A DNA stretch of 64,000 nucleotides from Alloascoidea africana (lineage: Eukaryota; Ascomycota; Alloascoideomycetes; Alloascoideales; Alloascoideaceae). The stretch lies in contig JAKTTT010000072.1 of NCBI GenBank assembly GCA_030581615.1, positions 37,713 through 101,712 on the forward strand. Reading direction: 5' to 3'. The notes under the pieces are model-generated. The model saw only the letters and a program-made list of their open reading frames with translations, had not been told where the DNA came from and made no database searches. The translations under genes and the position numbers were made by a program. Shown here piece by piece: positions 42,307 to 52,473 of this stretch. The number at the start of each line of letters is the position of its first letter. Position 1 is the first letter of the stretch.

Positions 42307-43769
42307 ATTGAAGATTTGGTAGTACTGGTAGTAGTGGTTGTGTAGTTGTGGGGACAAAGGTTAGGAGCAGTTGATGAACTCTTTGCCAATGTTTATTGCA
42401 GTTTGTTTTACAACAGTCTTCAAAAAATGAAAAACTGTTGGACTTTTGTGACGAAAGTACCAAAAGTTAAAAAAAAAAGAGAAGGTGAGGATGGGGGGTC
42501 CTTGTGCTTTTAAACTCAGATCTGGGAGAAGAAACCGTCCAATCGCACGGCTTGCTCTCTGGGGCCGAGGAGTGCAAAGGCAAAAAACAAAAAAAAAGAG
42601 TCATACACGGGAAATCGCAAAAATGGACAAAAGCTTGGTTTCAGGTGCTCCAGTGGGTAAGCCAGAGATATACGGGCATACGTTTATACATGTTATGCTC
42701 GACTACGGTGCTGTGTGGAGCTGAGCGACCAGCCGGCGCTGGAGAGGTTCGCTTTGGCTGGTCGTCGTCGGGACCAACCGGCGAGCCAGCAGCGGTGGCA
42801 CGTCCTCGTACCCGTAACCGTAACCGAAACCGTGGAGTGGCATGGGCAGGGCATGGGCAGGGCAGCTGAGCATCATGGGCCGTGATTCACTGCTCCAGCA
42901 GCTGGAAAAGACATCATATGGGTCCGTGGCAGGTCTGCTCGACAAACAGCCTGGAAAGCTAGGAAGCGTGCGAAAGATTTCGGAACAGAGCAGAGAGAAA
43001 CAGCCCACGCCGGCTCAGTCCCCAAACAAACACATTGCGGGCGACTCAAACGACTACGATTAGAGACCACTTGCGCCCCGTAATTATCATACCCATCTGC
43101 TCTGGGCCCATCCTCTTCTTCCCTTCCTGGGCCTTTTCCTTTTTCATTATTCGCACGAGCCCTAACACAGACACCACCCCCGTTTACCCGGCCCCCACGC
43201 GACTATATAAACAGCCACCTCCCGCCGGCCTTTGCCTGTTTTCTTTTTTCCTTTTCTTCATACTTACCTGGAAACGTTACGGGAGATCATCAAGTCTTTG
43301 TGACCGGTGGGTCCAGCCGCATTGCACAGCGCGGTCTGGGTCCATCGCCAGCTATCTTCGGGTAGCCTGGGTTTTATAATTTTTGATTTCTGTCCCTTCT
43401 CAACAGCCTTTTGGTTTGTTTTGATGAAGCGGAAGTTTGTGTTCTGCCAGTGGGTTTCTGGGGGAGTATGAAGAAAAGCTGTGCAACAACACGTGTTAGA
43501 CTGTTTCAGTCTCTCATTTTTTGCTATTGGGCTCCAGAAGGAGCACTGTGGTTAACGATGAGCAGATTGCGGCCAAGTAGATCGTTGTAGGTGCATTCTT
43601 GTATTCTCGTAGATAGCAATTTGCACCAGCACGCGGCCCACACACCACCTCGGGCATCTCCGAAAACCCTATCCAGATCCCAAATCCCAATCGCAAGGCT
43701 AATCCTAATTTCCACAGCCCTATATAACCAAATGCTGCCCTCCTCCCTTGTCTCCGGCTCGTTTTCTCG
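42307..43769. other. Divergent spacer ADE12 / GUD1
   Basis: 1.46 kb. Contains the ADE12 promoter, a GC-rich stretch (about 42720-43060) with tandem GTAACC and GGCATGGGCAG units (near 42818-42860), and the GUD1 promoter with TATATAA near 43206. Frames here are GC-skew artefacts without recognised domains. Confidence 0.45.
42598..42603 (-). promoter_or_regulatory. TGACTC element upstream of ADE12
   Basis: GAGTCA on the plus strand, i.e. TGACTC reading toward ADE12, 292 bp before its ATG. This is the Gcn4/Bas1 core found in purine-pathway promoters of budding yeasts. A single hexamer is suggestive only. Confidence 0.3.
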
Positions 43770-45221
43770 ATGACCGGCCCTCATAGCTCCAAACTCGCCT
43801 TGTTTCTGGGCCCCGTGGTCCATGCTCTCGCCCTCGACACGCTCGAAACGCTCAATTGTGCCGCTATCGGCGTCGATGTGGCCTCTGGCACCATCCTCTT
43901 CTTTGACAGGAACGTGTCTGTGCACCAGGCTCTGCAAAACCCTCTGGGCATTGCAGCAAGCCATGGTTTCGATCCAAACAGCCACGCTATCGACCTTGTG
44001 TCCTTGCTCGACGATAACGATAACGATAACGAGAACGAGAACTGCTGGAGGAGTGGCAAATTCCTGTTTCCTGGCTTTTTCGATACTCACATCCACGCCC
44101 CTCAGTTCCCCAACAACGGCATCTTTGGCAAAACCACTCTTCTCAACTGGTTGGAAAAATACACTTTCCCCTTGGAATCTTCTCTGAACGATTTGGTCAA
44201 GGCGGAAAAAGTTTACTCAAAAGTTATCTCCAGAACATTGCAAAATGGAACAACAACTGCAAGTTACTATACCACGATCTATCCAGAATCGACAAATCTG
44301 TTTGCAGATTTGGCCCTTAAACTTGGTCAAAGAGCGTTTGTAGGAAACGTTTGCATGAGCCAAAACTCTCCAGATTACTATGTCCAGACCCAAGAGGAAT
44401 CTCTGATCAGTACTCAAAAAGTTATACATCATTTGAAACAGATCGACCCAGAGGCCGAGTTTGTGAAACCAATTGTAACCCCCCGTTTTGCACCCACATG
44501 TTGTGAAAAGTCCATGAAATCCCTCGCTGAATGTGCCGCTTTCCACGACCTTCCGATCCAAACCCACATTTCGGAAAACCATGCCGAGATTGAGTGGATT
44601 AAGCAGTTGTTCCCTGGCTATGCCAGCTATGCAGATGTTTACTATCGTAATGGCCTGCTCACAGATAAAACAATACTCGCACATGCAATTCATTTGACAG
44701 ATGAAGAAAAAGATTTGATCAAACAGCAGGGTTCTTCTGTCTCCCATTGTCCCATTTCCAACTCTTCTCTCACGAGTGGCGAGGCTCGTGTCAGATGGTT
44801 GCTCGATAACGGCATCAAAGTGAGTCTCGGAACTGACTGCTCTGGCGGCTTCTCCCCCAGCATTTTGGAAACGGCAAAACATGCTCTACTTGTTTCTAGA
44901 CATGTTGCAATGAAGTCTCTTAAAGATACAGATAAACTGTCCATCAACGAGGTTCTTTACTTGGCCACCTTGGGAGGTGCCCAGTCCTGTGGTCTTCAAC
45001 ACAAGCTGGGAAATTTTGCACCAGGTAAGAAATTTGACGCTCAGCTCATTGACCTGGTCTGTCCAGATTCCAGAGTCGATCTGTTTGATTTCCAAACTGA
45101 TGCAAAAGAGAACCCGCAAGAAGACTATTTTGAAACCATTATTGCGAAATGGCTCTTTAACGGTGACGATAGAAATACGAGAAAAGTCTGGGTTAATGGA
45201 TCCCTTGTCGTGTCCAAGTAA
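43770..45221 (+). CDS. GUD1: Guanine deaminase
   Basis: Single exon, 483 residues. Amidohydrolase fold with zinc ligands in order: FFDTHIHAPQF (about 105-115), QTHISENHAE (about 264), ILAHAIHLTDEE (about 303) and SLGTDCSGGFSPS (about 354); SHCPISNSSL is also typical of the guanine/chlorohydrolase branch. Reaction: guanine + water to xanthine + ammonia. An in-frame GATAAC/GAGAAC hexanucleotide array gives the acidic run DDNDNDNENEN at about residue 82, an insertion not needed for the fold. TCATA repeats follow in the 3' flank. Confidence 0.96.
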   Translation: MTGPHSSKLALFLGPVVHALALDTLETLNCAAIGVDVASGTILFFDRNVSVHQALQNPLGIAASHGFDPNSHAIDLVSLLDDNDNDNENENCWRSGKFLFPGFFDTHIHAPQFPNNGIFGKTTLLNWLEKYTFPLESSLNDLVKAEKVYSKVISRTLQNGTTTASYYTTIYPESTNLFADLALKLGQRAFVGNVCMSQNSPDYYVQTQEESLISTQKVIHHLKQIDPEAEFVKPIVTPRFAPTCCEKSMKSLAECAAFHDLPIQTHISENHAEIEWIKQLFPGYASYADVYYRNGLLTDKTILAHAIHLTDEEKDLIKQQGSSVSHCPISNSSLTSGEARVRWLLDNGIKVSLGTDCSGGFSPSILETAKHALLVSRHVAMKSLKDTDKLSINEVLYLATLGGAQSCGLQHKLGNFAPGKKFDAQLIDLVCPDSRVDLFDFQTDAKENPQEDYFETIIAKWLFNGDDRNTRKVWVNGSLVVSK

Positions 45222-45249
45222 TCCAGTCAAATCCATGTTTCTTTTCTTT

Positions 45250-45292
45250 GTCATATCATGTCATATCATATCTTATCATATCATATCATTGT
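45250..45292 (+). repeat. TCATA pentanucleotide tract in GUD1 3' flank
   Basis: Imperfect tandem TCATA units (CATATCATGTCATATCATAT and similar) just after the GUD1 stop; could be transcribed in the 3' UTR. Confidence 0.75.
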
Positions 45293-45386
45293 AATTGAGA
45301 AGTAAATAAACCGCCTAGACTAAGTTTGCTTTCATATATATTTAATCGATAAAAAATGAAAATGAAAATGAAACAATGGTTGTAAC

Positions 45387-46127
45387 TCAATTGAATCCGG
45401 TCAAACTGGGCACATTTGAGATGATTTTGTGCCAAACGGAACCAAAAGTGGATTTAGGTTCTGTCTCGGTATTTGAGCAATCACCAGAAACGCTGCTGCT
45501 GTAACCCTCGTAAGGAGCAGCTTTTTTGTAAGCTTCCACAGGCAGCTCGCCAATGTAGTTTCTATCGCCAAATCCTCCCACAAAATAGACCCCATCGACT
45601 TCGAGCTTGGCCCAATATGTGGCATGGACGGGATTCCCAGGAAGCCAGAACTTAGCGTCTGGGTGTCTTTTCAAGAAATAGTTCTGGGTCTCCAGTATTT
45701 CCTTTGGATTTGTGATCTTGGTCAAGTTGCCTCTCAAGGAGATTCGCGGTGAGCCCGCTGGACTGCTAGGGATCGCCCCCGGATAGTTGGGATTCACACG
45801 CTCGTTTAACCGGTGGTCGCCTACTCGGATCGTGGCCGTGATGGGACTGCCCTGTTGTACGTTTCTGAAGGCAGATCCGATCTCAACTACGAGGAACCGA
45901 GGATCTCCATCGATATAGTCCACGTAGTACTCGGGAAACGCCACCGGGGTGCCCTTTAACCCCCCGGTTTGGTAGATCGTGGCCACGGACGCTAGAGATT
46001 CACGATGCACCAACGTTCTTGCCTCAGCGGCGGCTTCTGGTACAGTGGGGATCTTTTCGATCTCGACTGGGAACGCAGACACCACCAAGAGAGACGATGC
46101 AGCGGTTAAAAGTGAAGTCAATTTCAT
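45387..46127 (-). CDS. Secreted CREG-like flavin-fold protein
   Basis: Single exon, 246 residues, with a signal peptide (MKLTSLLTAASSLLVVSAFP). The body matches the pyridoxamine-5'-phosphate-oxidase-like fold of CREG-type secreted glycoproteins: ARTLVHRESLASVATIY, then FPEYYVDYIDGDPRFLVV, GNLTKITNPKE (with an N-glycosylation site) and HATYWAKLEVDGVYFVGGFG. In this family the FMN site is usually lost or weak, so enzymatic activity is not assumed. Probable location: secretory pathway, wall or outside the cell. Fungal relatives are widespread but mostly uncharacterised. Confidence 0.8.
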   Translation of the reverse strand: MKLTSLLTAASSLLVVSAFPVEIEKIPTVPEAAAEARTLVHRESLASVATIYQTGGLKGTPVAFPEYYVDYIDGDPRFLVVEIGSAFRNVQQGSPITATIRVGDHRLNERVNPNYPGAIPSSPAGSPRISLRGNLTKITNPKEILETQNYFLKRHPDAKFWLPGNPVHATYWAKLEVDGVYFVGGFGDRNYIGELPVEAYKKAAPYEGYSSSVSGDCSNTETEPKSTFGSVWHKIISNVPSLTGFN

Positions 46128-46820
46128 TGCAATTGAATGATGGGCGAAATTAAGAGCAAGAAAAAGTATGGAAAAGGGTAAAAGGAAAAGGGAATAACGA
46201 GAGAATATTGGCCCACTATGGCCAAGCCGATCGAGGAACGGAAATCATGTTTCGTCTTACTAAGTCGGCCAGTCCGTGTTAAAACAAAACACCACAATTT
46301 TAACTTCTATTATCCGTTCTCCCACTTCGCGTTATTATTGGATTGCTTTATTCGTTTACTCTCCTTCCGATTGCGTATTTGTATATAGCCCTCTCACAAA
46401 TAGAAAAATGGCCTGTTCAATGGGACCTAGTTCATCAATATCAATCACGCATACCACCCTCTAAAGCAATTTTAGTGCTCATTCTATTTTATCTCCTAGG
46501 GATTATTATTACGGTCACAAAAGCCAGAATAACAAAGGATCCGTTAAAAAGCATCTGATTTATAACTAGTAAAAATAATGCTGGGGCGAGAAGGGTGAAA
46601 GTTAACCGATAAGATCGAAATGAAACCGAATGTCCTTCATTTTCCAAAATACAGATACTGTATGAAAACATAACGCGAATAAAATAAGAGAAAATGAATA
46701 AAAAAACAGACATGCCATTAGCGCATTTTAACCAAGAAAAAAAAAATAGAGTGCAAAAAACAACAACAACAATGGATTGGATTGCTCTGTTCAAGAGATC
46801 TCATTTCAAAATCAACTTCA
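46128..46820. other. Spacer between CREG-like gene and ATG4
   Basis: About 690 bp, AT-rich. Promoter of the CREG-like gene and 3' flank of ATG4. Nothing supported; frames of 60-100 codons have no domain. Confidence 0.45.
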
Positions 46821-48638
46821 TCAATTCAGCGCTTTAATCCCTTTTTCCCAATCTTCACTCTCTTTATATCTCATCGCATCACTCGATTCTATGAAAACAG
46901 GTTCGTCATCGTTACATTCACTTCGCCCACCGGTATTATTAACCCCCATGCCTAAATCAACAACGCTTCCAAGTGTACCACTGAAATCTTTAAATCCATT
47001 ATCCTCACTTCCGGATATTATGGGAATGATCGGGGATTCTGCACATAGAGAAACACATTCTGATAGATCGGTATCGCTTTTGCCAAGCGTGCTTATCTTG
47101 ATACCATCTGCCGAATTCTCCGTCGTGTAGGTCTTGCCGTTGCTTTCGAATTTATCAATCGTGATTCCGTCCTCCTCTTCGTCTCCAGAACCTTTCTCTC
47201 TTTGCGAAAAACCATGACTAGATGTAGACAACGCAAGAACATCGTTCCTTAGTCCGTTTAGGGTTGACTGAGAACCGTTCATGCCTAGAGATCCAGACAC
47301 AAAGTGATCTCCATCCTCCTCACTTGTATCCGTTTCCAAAACCTCATCGCTACCATCTTCAGATTCCAGCCCAACATCTACATACCCACTATCCGAGTCA
47401 TCACTATCGCATCCTATCGATATCGACGACCGCCGGATCGCCGAGGGCTCTCTGTCATAAACGTGAATCGCTTTAGGGCCTTCATTGCTATTTCCCATAA
47501 TCTCTTTCTTCCAATCCTTCCAGCTTCTTTCATCTTTTATAAGAAACCCAATCAGCATACTGGGGTCCATGTCCTGCATGTGTAGCTTTCGGATTCTTCT
47601 CGTATGCACAGAGTCAACATCTAGAAAAAGTCCATCATTGTCCCGTGAATATTCATGTTCCCTCACGGTATTACCCTTTAGCGCAGGCTTTGGCTGATGA
47701 GGATCCAAATAGAATAGATAATCCCCTTGATAACCGTAAAAATAATGAGATGAAGAAGGTCGACCCCCAGCTATGCCTACCGATTGTGGAAGCGAGAGAA
47801 CTTTGCGAAGAATTCCCCAATACAAAGGGTTCACTCTTTCCATCCCCAGTCTTACTCCCAAAAGAATCAAAACAGGTTTGAATCTGCCGCTATCCCCCTT
47901 GGCCAGTTGAAATATTCTATCCTCGTAAACATCACCGCTGTTTTCTCCAACATAAACCTTCAACTTGCACTTGGAGAACCCATTTCCCAGGGATTCTATA
48001 CTTCTCGCAGCTGCAGTGGGGCCAAACCATTCACCAGGTTTTTTACCTGTGCATCGTTCACCTTCTCTAACAAATCGGTGGATCGAGAAAGGAGCAGAGG
48101 GATCATCTGTAAACCACTCCAGAACCTCGTCATGCGTTTTTATCCTTCGTTTTCGTCCTCTGGGAACACCACCAACGTTGCCATCGTACCGCCAGCTTCG
48201 TCCAAGCTTCAGTTGAACTAATGTATTTGCCAGTAAGCACTGTCCTGTTCTTATCATACACCCCCAGCCGACATCTGTAGTGAAACCCAGAGAGGTATGC
48301 TCGAGTTTTGCCGTTCGCAGTATCGTTCTCACAGAGATTGGATTTGGTCCATCTTTGGCTCTGGGTATCAAAGGAAAATCAGTTCGATATGTAAGCCATA
48401 TTTTCGATTCCACATCTTTCAGAAACTGTTCTGGCCAATTATCGTTTTTGGGTTCGTTTGATGAAACCCGCTCCGGCCCAATCTTATCTATCTCCTCCTG
48501 TTCTTTCTCTTGCTGCTCGACAACAACGGGAGAGTACTGGGCACCCAAGCATACTATCGGATTTACATGGTCTGTGTTAGAGGGCTCGGGGTCGAGAAAG
48601 TACTGTATCATCCGTTGAAGTCCCCCGGCGGAAGCCAT
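46821..48638 (-). CDS. ATG4: Atg4 cysteine protease of autophagy
   Basis: Single exon, 605 residues. The peptidase C54 core lies in the first 380 residues: FLKDVESKIWLTYRTDFPLI, then TTDVGWGCMIRTGQ with the catalytic Cys at about 126-130, WFGPTAAARSIESLG, and SSSHYFYGYQGDYLFYLDPH at about 290-309, giving the catalytic Asp and His. The C-terminal 180 residues are acidic and disordered, longer than in most yeasts (S. cerevisiae Atg4 is 494 residues). Reaction: cuts the C terminus of Atg8 to expose glycine and later frees it from phosphatidylethanolamine. Start is the ATG at 48638. Confidence 0.95.
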   Translation of the reverse strand: MASAGGLQRMIQYFLDPEPSNTDHVNPIVCLGAQYSPVVVEQQEKEQEEIDKIGPERVSSNEPKNDNWPEQFLKDVESKIWLTYRTDFPLIPRAKDGPNPISVRTILRTAKLEHTSLGFTTDVGWGCMIRTGQCLLANTLVQLKLGRSWRYDGNVGGVPRGRKRRIKTHDEVLEWFTDDPSAPFSIHRFVREGERCTGKKPGEWFGPTAAARSIESLGNGFSKCKLKVYVGENSGDVYEDRIFQLAKGDSGRFKPVLILLGVRLGMERVNPLYWGILRKVLSLPQSVGIAGGRPSSSHYFYGYQGDYLFYLDPHQPKPALKGNTVREHEYSRDNDGLFLDVDSVHTRRIRKLHMQDMDPSMLIGFLIKDERSWKDWKKEIMGNSNEGPKAIHVYDREPSAIRRSSISIGCDSDDSDSGYVDVGLESEDGSDEVLETDTSEEDGDHFVSGSLGMNGSQSTLNGLRNDVLALSTSSHGFSQREKGSGDEEEDGITIDKFESNGKTYTTENSADGIKISTLGKSDTDLSECVSLCAESPIIPIISGSEDNGFKDFSGTLGSVVDLGMGVNNTGGRSECNDDEPVFIESSDAMRYKESEDWEKGIKALN

Positions 48639-48895
48639 GGCGACTATGAAGACGATTTCAAACAGGTCATCAGGAATCCAAATTCAATCTACAGCAAAAT
48701 CCATTTGGGGAGGTGTTCAGATGTTAGCTCCAACACACAACAAATCTTGAACCAAATCTCAAGTTCATTCCATGAATAAAAAAGACAAAACCAGGTGGGG
48801 TCCATTACATGAAATAAAAAATCAGGCCTCTATATGCACAAATAAATAATGCTAGTAAAACAAAACTAAAAAAAAAAAAAACTGCAATCAATCGT

Positions 48896-50530
48896 TCATC
48901 GTTTCTTTCCCTTTTTCGTTTTGGATACTGGAGCAGCATGCCCTGTAGAATTTACATGTTGAAACAATTTATTCCTACTCGTGAAAGCTTCTGAACAAAC
49001 TGCACAGTTTAGAGCCGAATTGGTTGTGGTTGTTTTACCCTTTGTCTTCTTTTTCTTTGTGTTAAAAGTTGCTGTAGGTTCTTCATCTTGCATATCATCA
49101 GGAACAGATATTACTACTGGCTCACTTGATGGATCCTGATCTTTTTGAAACTTGAGCTTCTTGTCCAAAGACGCAAGAAGATCATCCAGAGATTTTTCTT
49201 CCAGCTCTGATTCTTGAAACGAATCGAAATATTCGGTCTGTTGCTTTTTCTTGTTCTTTTTCTTCTTCTTAGAACGTGATGATGTCATCGGAGTGTTTGT
49301 TTCTTTTAAATCGTCTTCCTCAACCTCATCATACTTTTCATTATCAGCAAAATCTTGGACATTTGCGGTCCCGGCTGCCGTATTGTTATCCAGTCCTAGA
49401 TTGATTCCTTCTCTTTTCATCTCGCGCTTCAAACGATTCAGTTCTTTGATATGTTTCTTGCTTCTTTCGTGTGAGGTTAGCTGTTTCTCACTCTTAAAAG
49501 ACTTGTTGCAAACAACACATTCATAAACCAGTTCTTCATAAATCTCCTCTTCTATTTTGGATTCAACCTGTGCTCCATTCTCTGGTATCTCTTCCTCTGA
49601 ATCTCCAGCACTATAATTCTCATAAAATTCATTCATGTCATCTTCATCGATTTGTTGCCAATCTTGCTGTTTGTAATCATGTAAATTTGCAGTATGCTTT
49701 GCTCGATCTCTAACTGCCTGCTTTTTCGCCATGTTTTGTTGGTCACGCAATTTTTGCTTACGCATTTCTTCTTCCTGATCCGCATTTGCCTTCACTCTTG
49801 GATCTCTTTTCTTCACAAAGGAGACAAAAGACCGTACAGTTTCGTTATATTCTTTTCTTGCCTGATCTCTTAACTTTTTGTTCTCTTTTTCCATGGCTCT
49901 CCTGATTCTACGATCCGGTGCATCAGAATAGCGATATCGATCGGTCCAACTGAAAGACTTTACAGTTTGGAAATGGCTCCAACTGGAATAAAACTTTTTC
50001 ACGGTATCGTTCCAATTGGAATCCTTATCACCAAATTTGTGCAAGTAAAATGCACAGTCGTGGAGATAGTCCACTTCATAGAGATCAAACCCCTTGAGTC
50101 CATCAAGCTTCCCCATTTCGATTTCTTCTCTCATAAGCTGGTCAAACACCTTGTTCAACATGCCGTAATAGCCAGCAGGTGTTGAGTCGAACCGCGTATA
50201 CAAACGGGGGTCGAAAAATTTCATCAAATCCTCCACTGAAGTGCCTACTTGTACCCCCGGTGCGTATCCATAGTCGTCATCTACCACGCCCGTGTCCTCA
50301 TCCTCATTCAAAATCTGATACTTGTGAGAATCATACCATGCTCTTTCCTGGGCATCAGATAGCACTTCGTAAGCTGCCCGTATCAGGTTAAATTTTTCAG
50401 TTGCCTCCTCCACATTGTCTGGGTTTTTGTCCGGATGGTATATTATAGCCTGCTTTCTATACGCCTTTTTGATCTCTGTATCCGAGGCAGTAGACTCCAC
50501 TCCCAGCAGCTCATAATAGCAGGTTTTCAT
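48896..50530 (-). CDS. JJJ1: Jjj1, J-protein with C2H2 zinc fingers (ribosome biogenesis)
   Basis: Single exon, 544 residues. J domain at 1-70 with HPD at 32-34 ([10 protein letters not shown]). Then the Jjj1/DNAJC21 middle segment ([50 protein letters not shown]), an acidic-charged stretch, and two C2H2 fingers: [20 protein letters not shown] (about 335-360) and [20 protein letters not shown] (about 506-531). Known role: works with the Hsp70 Ssa and Rei1 to release Arx1 and recycle factors from cytoplasmic pre-60S particles. All parts are intact. Confidence 0.95.
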   Translation of the reverse strand: MKTCYYELLGVESTASDTEIKKAYRKQAIIYHPDKNPDNVEEATEKFNLIRAAYEVLSDAQERAWYDSHKYQILNEDEDTGVVDDDYGYAPGVQVGTSVEDLMKFFDPRLYTRFDSTPAGYYGMLNKVFDQLMREEIEMGKLDGLKGFDLYEVDYLHDCAFYLHKFGDKDSNWNDTVKKFYSSWSHFQTVKSFSWTDRYRYSDAPDRRIRRAMEKENKKLRDQARKEYNETVRSFVSFVKKRDPRVKANADQEEEMRKQKLRDQQNMAKKQAVRDRAKHTANLHDYKQQDWQQIDEDDMNEFYENYSAGDSEEEIPENGAQVESKIEEEIYEELVYECVVCNKSFKSEKQLTSHERSKKHIKELNRLKREMKREGINLGLDNNTAAGTANVQDFADNEKYDEVEEDDLKETNTPMTSSRSKKKKKNKKKQQTEYFDSFQESELEEKSLDDLLASLDKKLKFQKDQDPSSEPVVISVPDDMQDEEPTATFNTKKKKTKGKTTTTNSALNCAVCSEAFTSRNKLFQHVNSTGHAAPVSKTKKGKKR

Positions 50531-50754
50531 TTGTGAACAAACTGAATATGCTAATTTTCACTCATAATGGAGGCGCACTCTTTTTTTGCGCAGGACATTT
50601 ATCGCAAGGGGTGTGTGGGTGCACTTTTCTCCAAGTAGTGCCTCTTTCAAAAAGCCCACCATGCTCCTCGTCTTTTAACATCTTCATCACTATTTCTGCT
50701 CTCTTCTTGTTTGTTTCATTTGTACCGCCACTTTTTCCACACATATAGCAGAGC

Positions 50755-51429
50755 ATGAATATTGGCAACCATTTACCAAAGAGTTATTTTGGGTGTATAT
50801 CGCTGAGAGCTGGTACCTTGACAATCCTGTACCTCACGGTTCTGAATGTGGCACTTACCATTGTTTACGACGGTGTACTGTTATTCACGAACTATGTTAA
50901 CCAGGCCGTGAACATTGGCATCGTTGTGTTTTCACTGCTCATGTGCCTATTCTACTTTCCCTTTTACATAGGTGGGGTTGTGGGTATTCATAGAAGAAAC
51001 GCTGTTCCTCTTATCTGGGTCGCCTATATCCAACTCTTTGGCATTGCCATGAACATACTGGGCACTATTCTGGAGATTTTGGCAATTAGTACCGGGAACT
51101 TGAACATTCCTACTGATCCGAATGTCAGTCGTCAATCCATAGTGAAGGTCGTCATATGGTCTTTGTTGATTGGCTTGCTCCTGGCCTTGTACAACACAGC
51201 CACCGTTGTGGCGTACACCCGCCTTTTAATAGCCGAGACGAATTTGAAAGAGGAGTTTGAAACGGAGGAAATGGGTCGCTTGGACGAGGAAGATTCTTTT
51301 GGACAACCACTTCCCAAGATTGTAAAGTTCAAGAGGAATGCTACTTACTATGCAATTGGACTAGGTTACAAGCTTTGGTTTGAAGGCAACGATTACTTTG
51401 CAACCTCAGATGAAGCAATAACTGTATAG
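50755..51429 (+). CDS. Four-span membrane protein, function unknown
   Basis: Single exon, 224 residues. Four hydrophobic segments are visible: about 18-40 (LTILYLTVLNVALTIVYDG), 49-72, 82-108 (WVAYIQLFGIAMNILGTILE) and 125-153 (VVIWSLLIGLLLALYNTATV), with a short N terminus and a charged C-terminal tail ending YFATSDEAITV. The topology recalls MARVEL-like or Tvp-type Golgi proteins, but no diagnostic motif was recognised. Divergent from JJJ1 with only 224 bp between starts. Confidence 0.7.
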   Translation: MNIGNHLPKSYFGCISLRAGTLTILYLTVLNVALTIVYDGVLLFTNYVNQAVNIGIVVFSLLMCLFYFPFYIGGVVGIHRRNAVPLIWVAYIQLFGIAMNILGTILEILAISTGNLNIPTDPNVSRQSIVKVVIWSLLIGLLLALYNTATVVAYTRLLIAETNLKEEFETEEMGRLDEEDSFGQPLPKIVKFKRNATYYAIGLGYKLWFEGNDYFATSDEAITV

Positions 51430-52473
51430 AAGATGCAAGTCTAAATTTTCGTATAAGCATCATGGCAATAGATGTGTCATTGTGGTCCTAATAAAGCAAA
51501 CAGTCTAACAAATATTGATAAATTCAAAGCATTATACAAAAAAATGAAACTATTCATTCACGCTCTATAACTTTCTGTTTTGATATATGTTTGATCTCAA
51601 TCACTAGATATTGTCACAATACGATAACTATATGGTCTGTGATAAGAAGATTACATTTCGTAAATACTCATAGGATGCTCTCGAGCTTCTCAGCTTTTTG
51701 TTTTAGTCTTGGAGCATATACATGAGTGAGAGAAAGATGAAAAAGGTCTGGGGCTTCGCCTCTATAGTAGCACCCGATAAAGTTTGCGATCAGCGCTTTA
51801 AAGTTCAGAACGGAAAGAGTGAGAGCATTAACCAGATGGATTGTTTTAACCTGAATAAAAAAATTGGTGCGTTCATCCTTTGTCTTTACAAAGAGATGGT
51901 TGAGGTCAAGCGGCGGATGATACGGGGAGTTGTCCCAGAAACATATTTAATGGTTGAATGACGTATGTAGCGTTGAATAGTCTTTTTGCCCCGTTTATTA
52001 TTTCGAGACTAAAGCATGTTTCTATTAGGCATTGGTTCTTTTCTTCATTTTGAGTAATCTATACGAGCAGTTTATGGAATCAAACTACAAGGATGTGATT
52101 CTTGAACTCCCCATAAACCTATTTGGTAGGATTCCCAAGATTTTTTCTTATTTTAACAACGGTGCTAAATACTCAAACCACTATTCAAAGACAATTAGTT
52201 TCTCGTTATTTTTTTTTTATTTTATTATTTTTTTTTTGTTCTAAAAGCAAACATAGTATATAGGAGATATTTGAAAAAACAGATTATAAACAAAACGAAA
52301 ATGCACAACGGATAGCATAAAATAAATAGAAAATCACGAACACAAACCAAATTTTTCATAAAATAAAACGAGCAGGTATCACTGAAAAGTCACAGCAATG
52401 ATAGGTTGTTATTTCTGGTGACGGTCTTCATAGTAAGAAGCTAGATGTTAAACGATAGGTTCTTTCAAATCAA
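51430..52473. other. Spacer, about 1 kb; one 79-codon frame of doubtful status
   Basis: AT-rich. An ATG-initiated frame at 51722-51961 (MSERKMKKVWGFASIVAPDK onward) lacks similarity to anything recognised and has no splice-joined extension, so it is not called as a gene. The rest is likely the 3' flank of the two convergent genes. Confidence 0.4.

Noticed and set aside
42307-42357. N-terminal extension of ADE12
   Set aside because: Starts at TTG and encodes a His/Tyr/Gln run absent from the family; the ATG at 42306 starts the conserved protein.
51722-51961. 79-codon ATG frame between the four-span protein and GAC1-like genes
   Set aside because: No similarity recognised and no splice-joined extension; mentioned only within the spacer entry.
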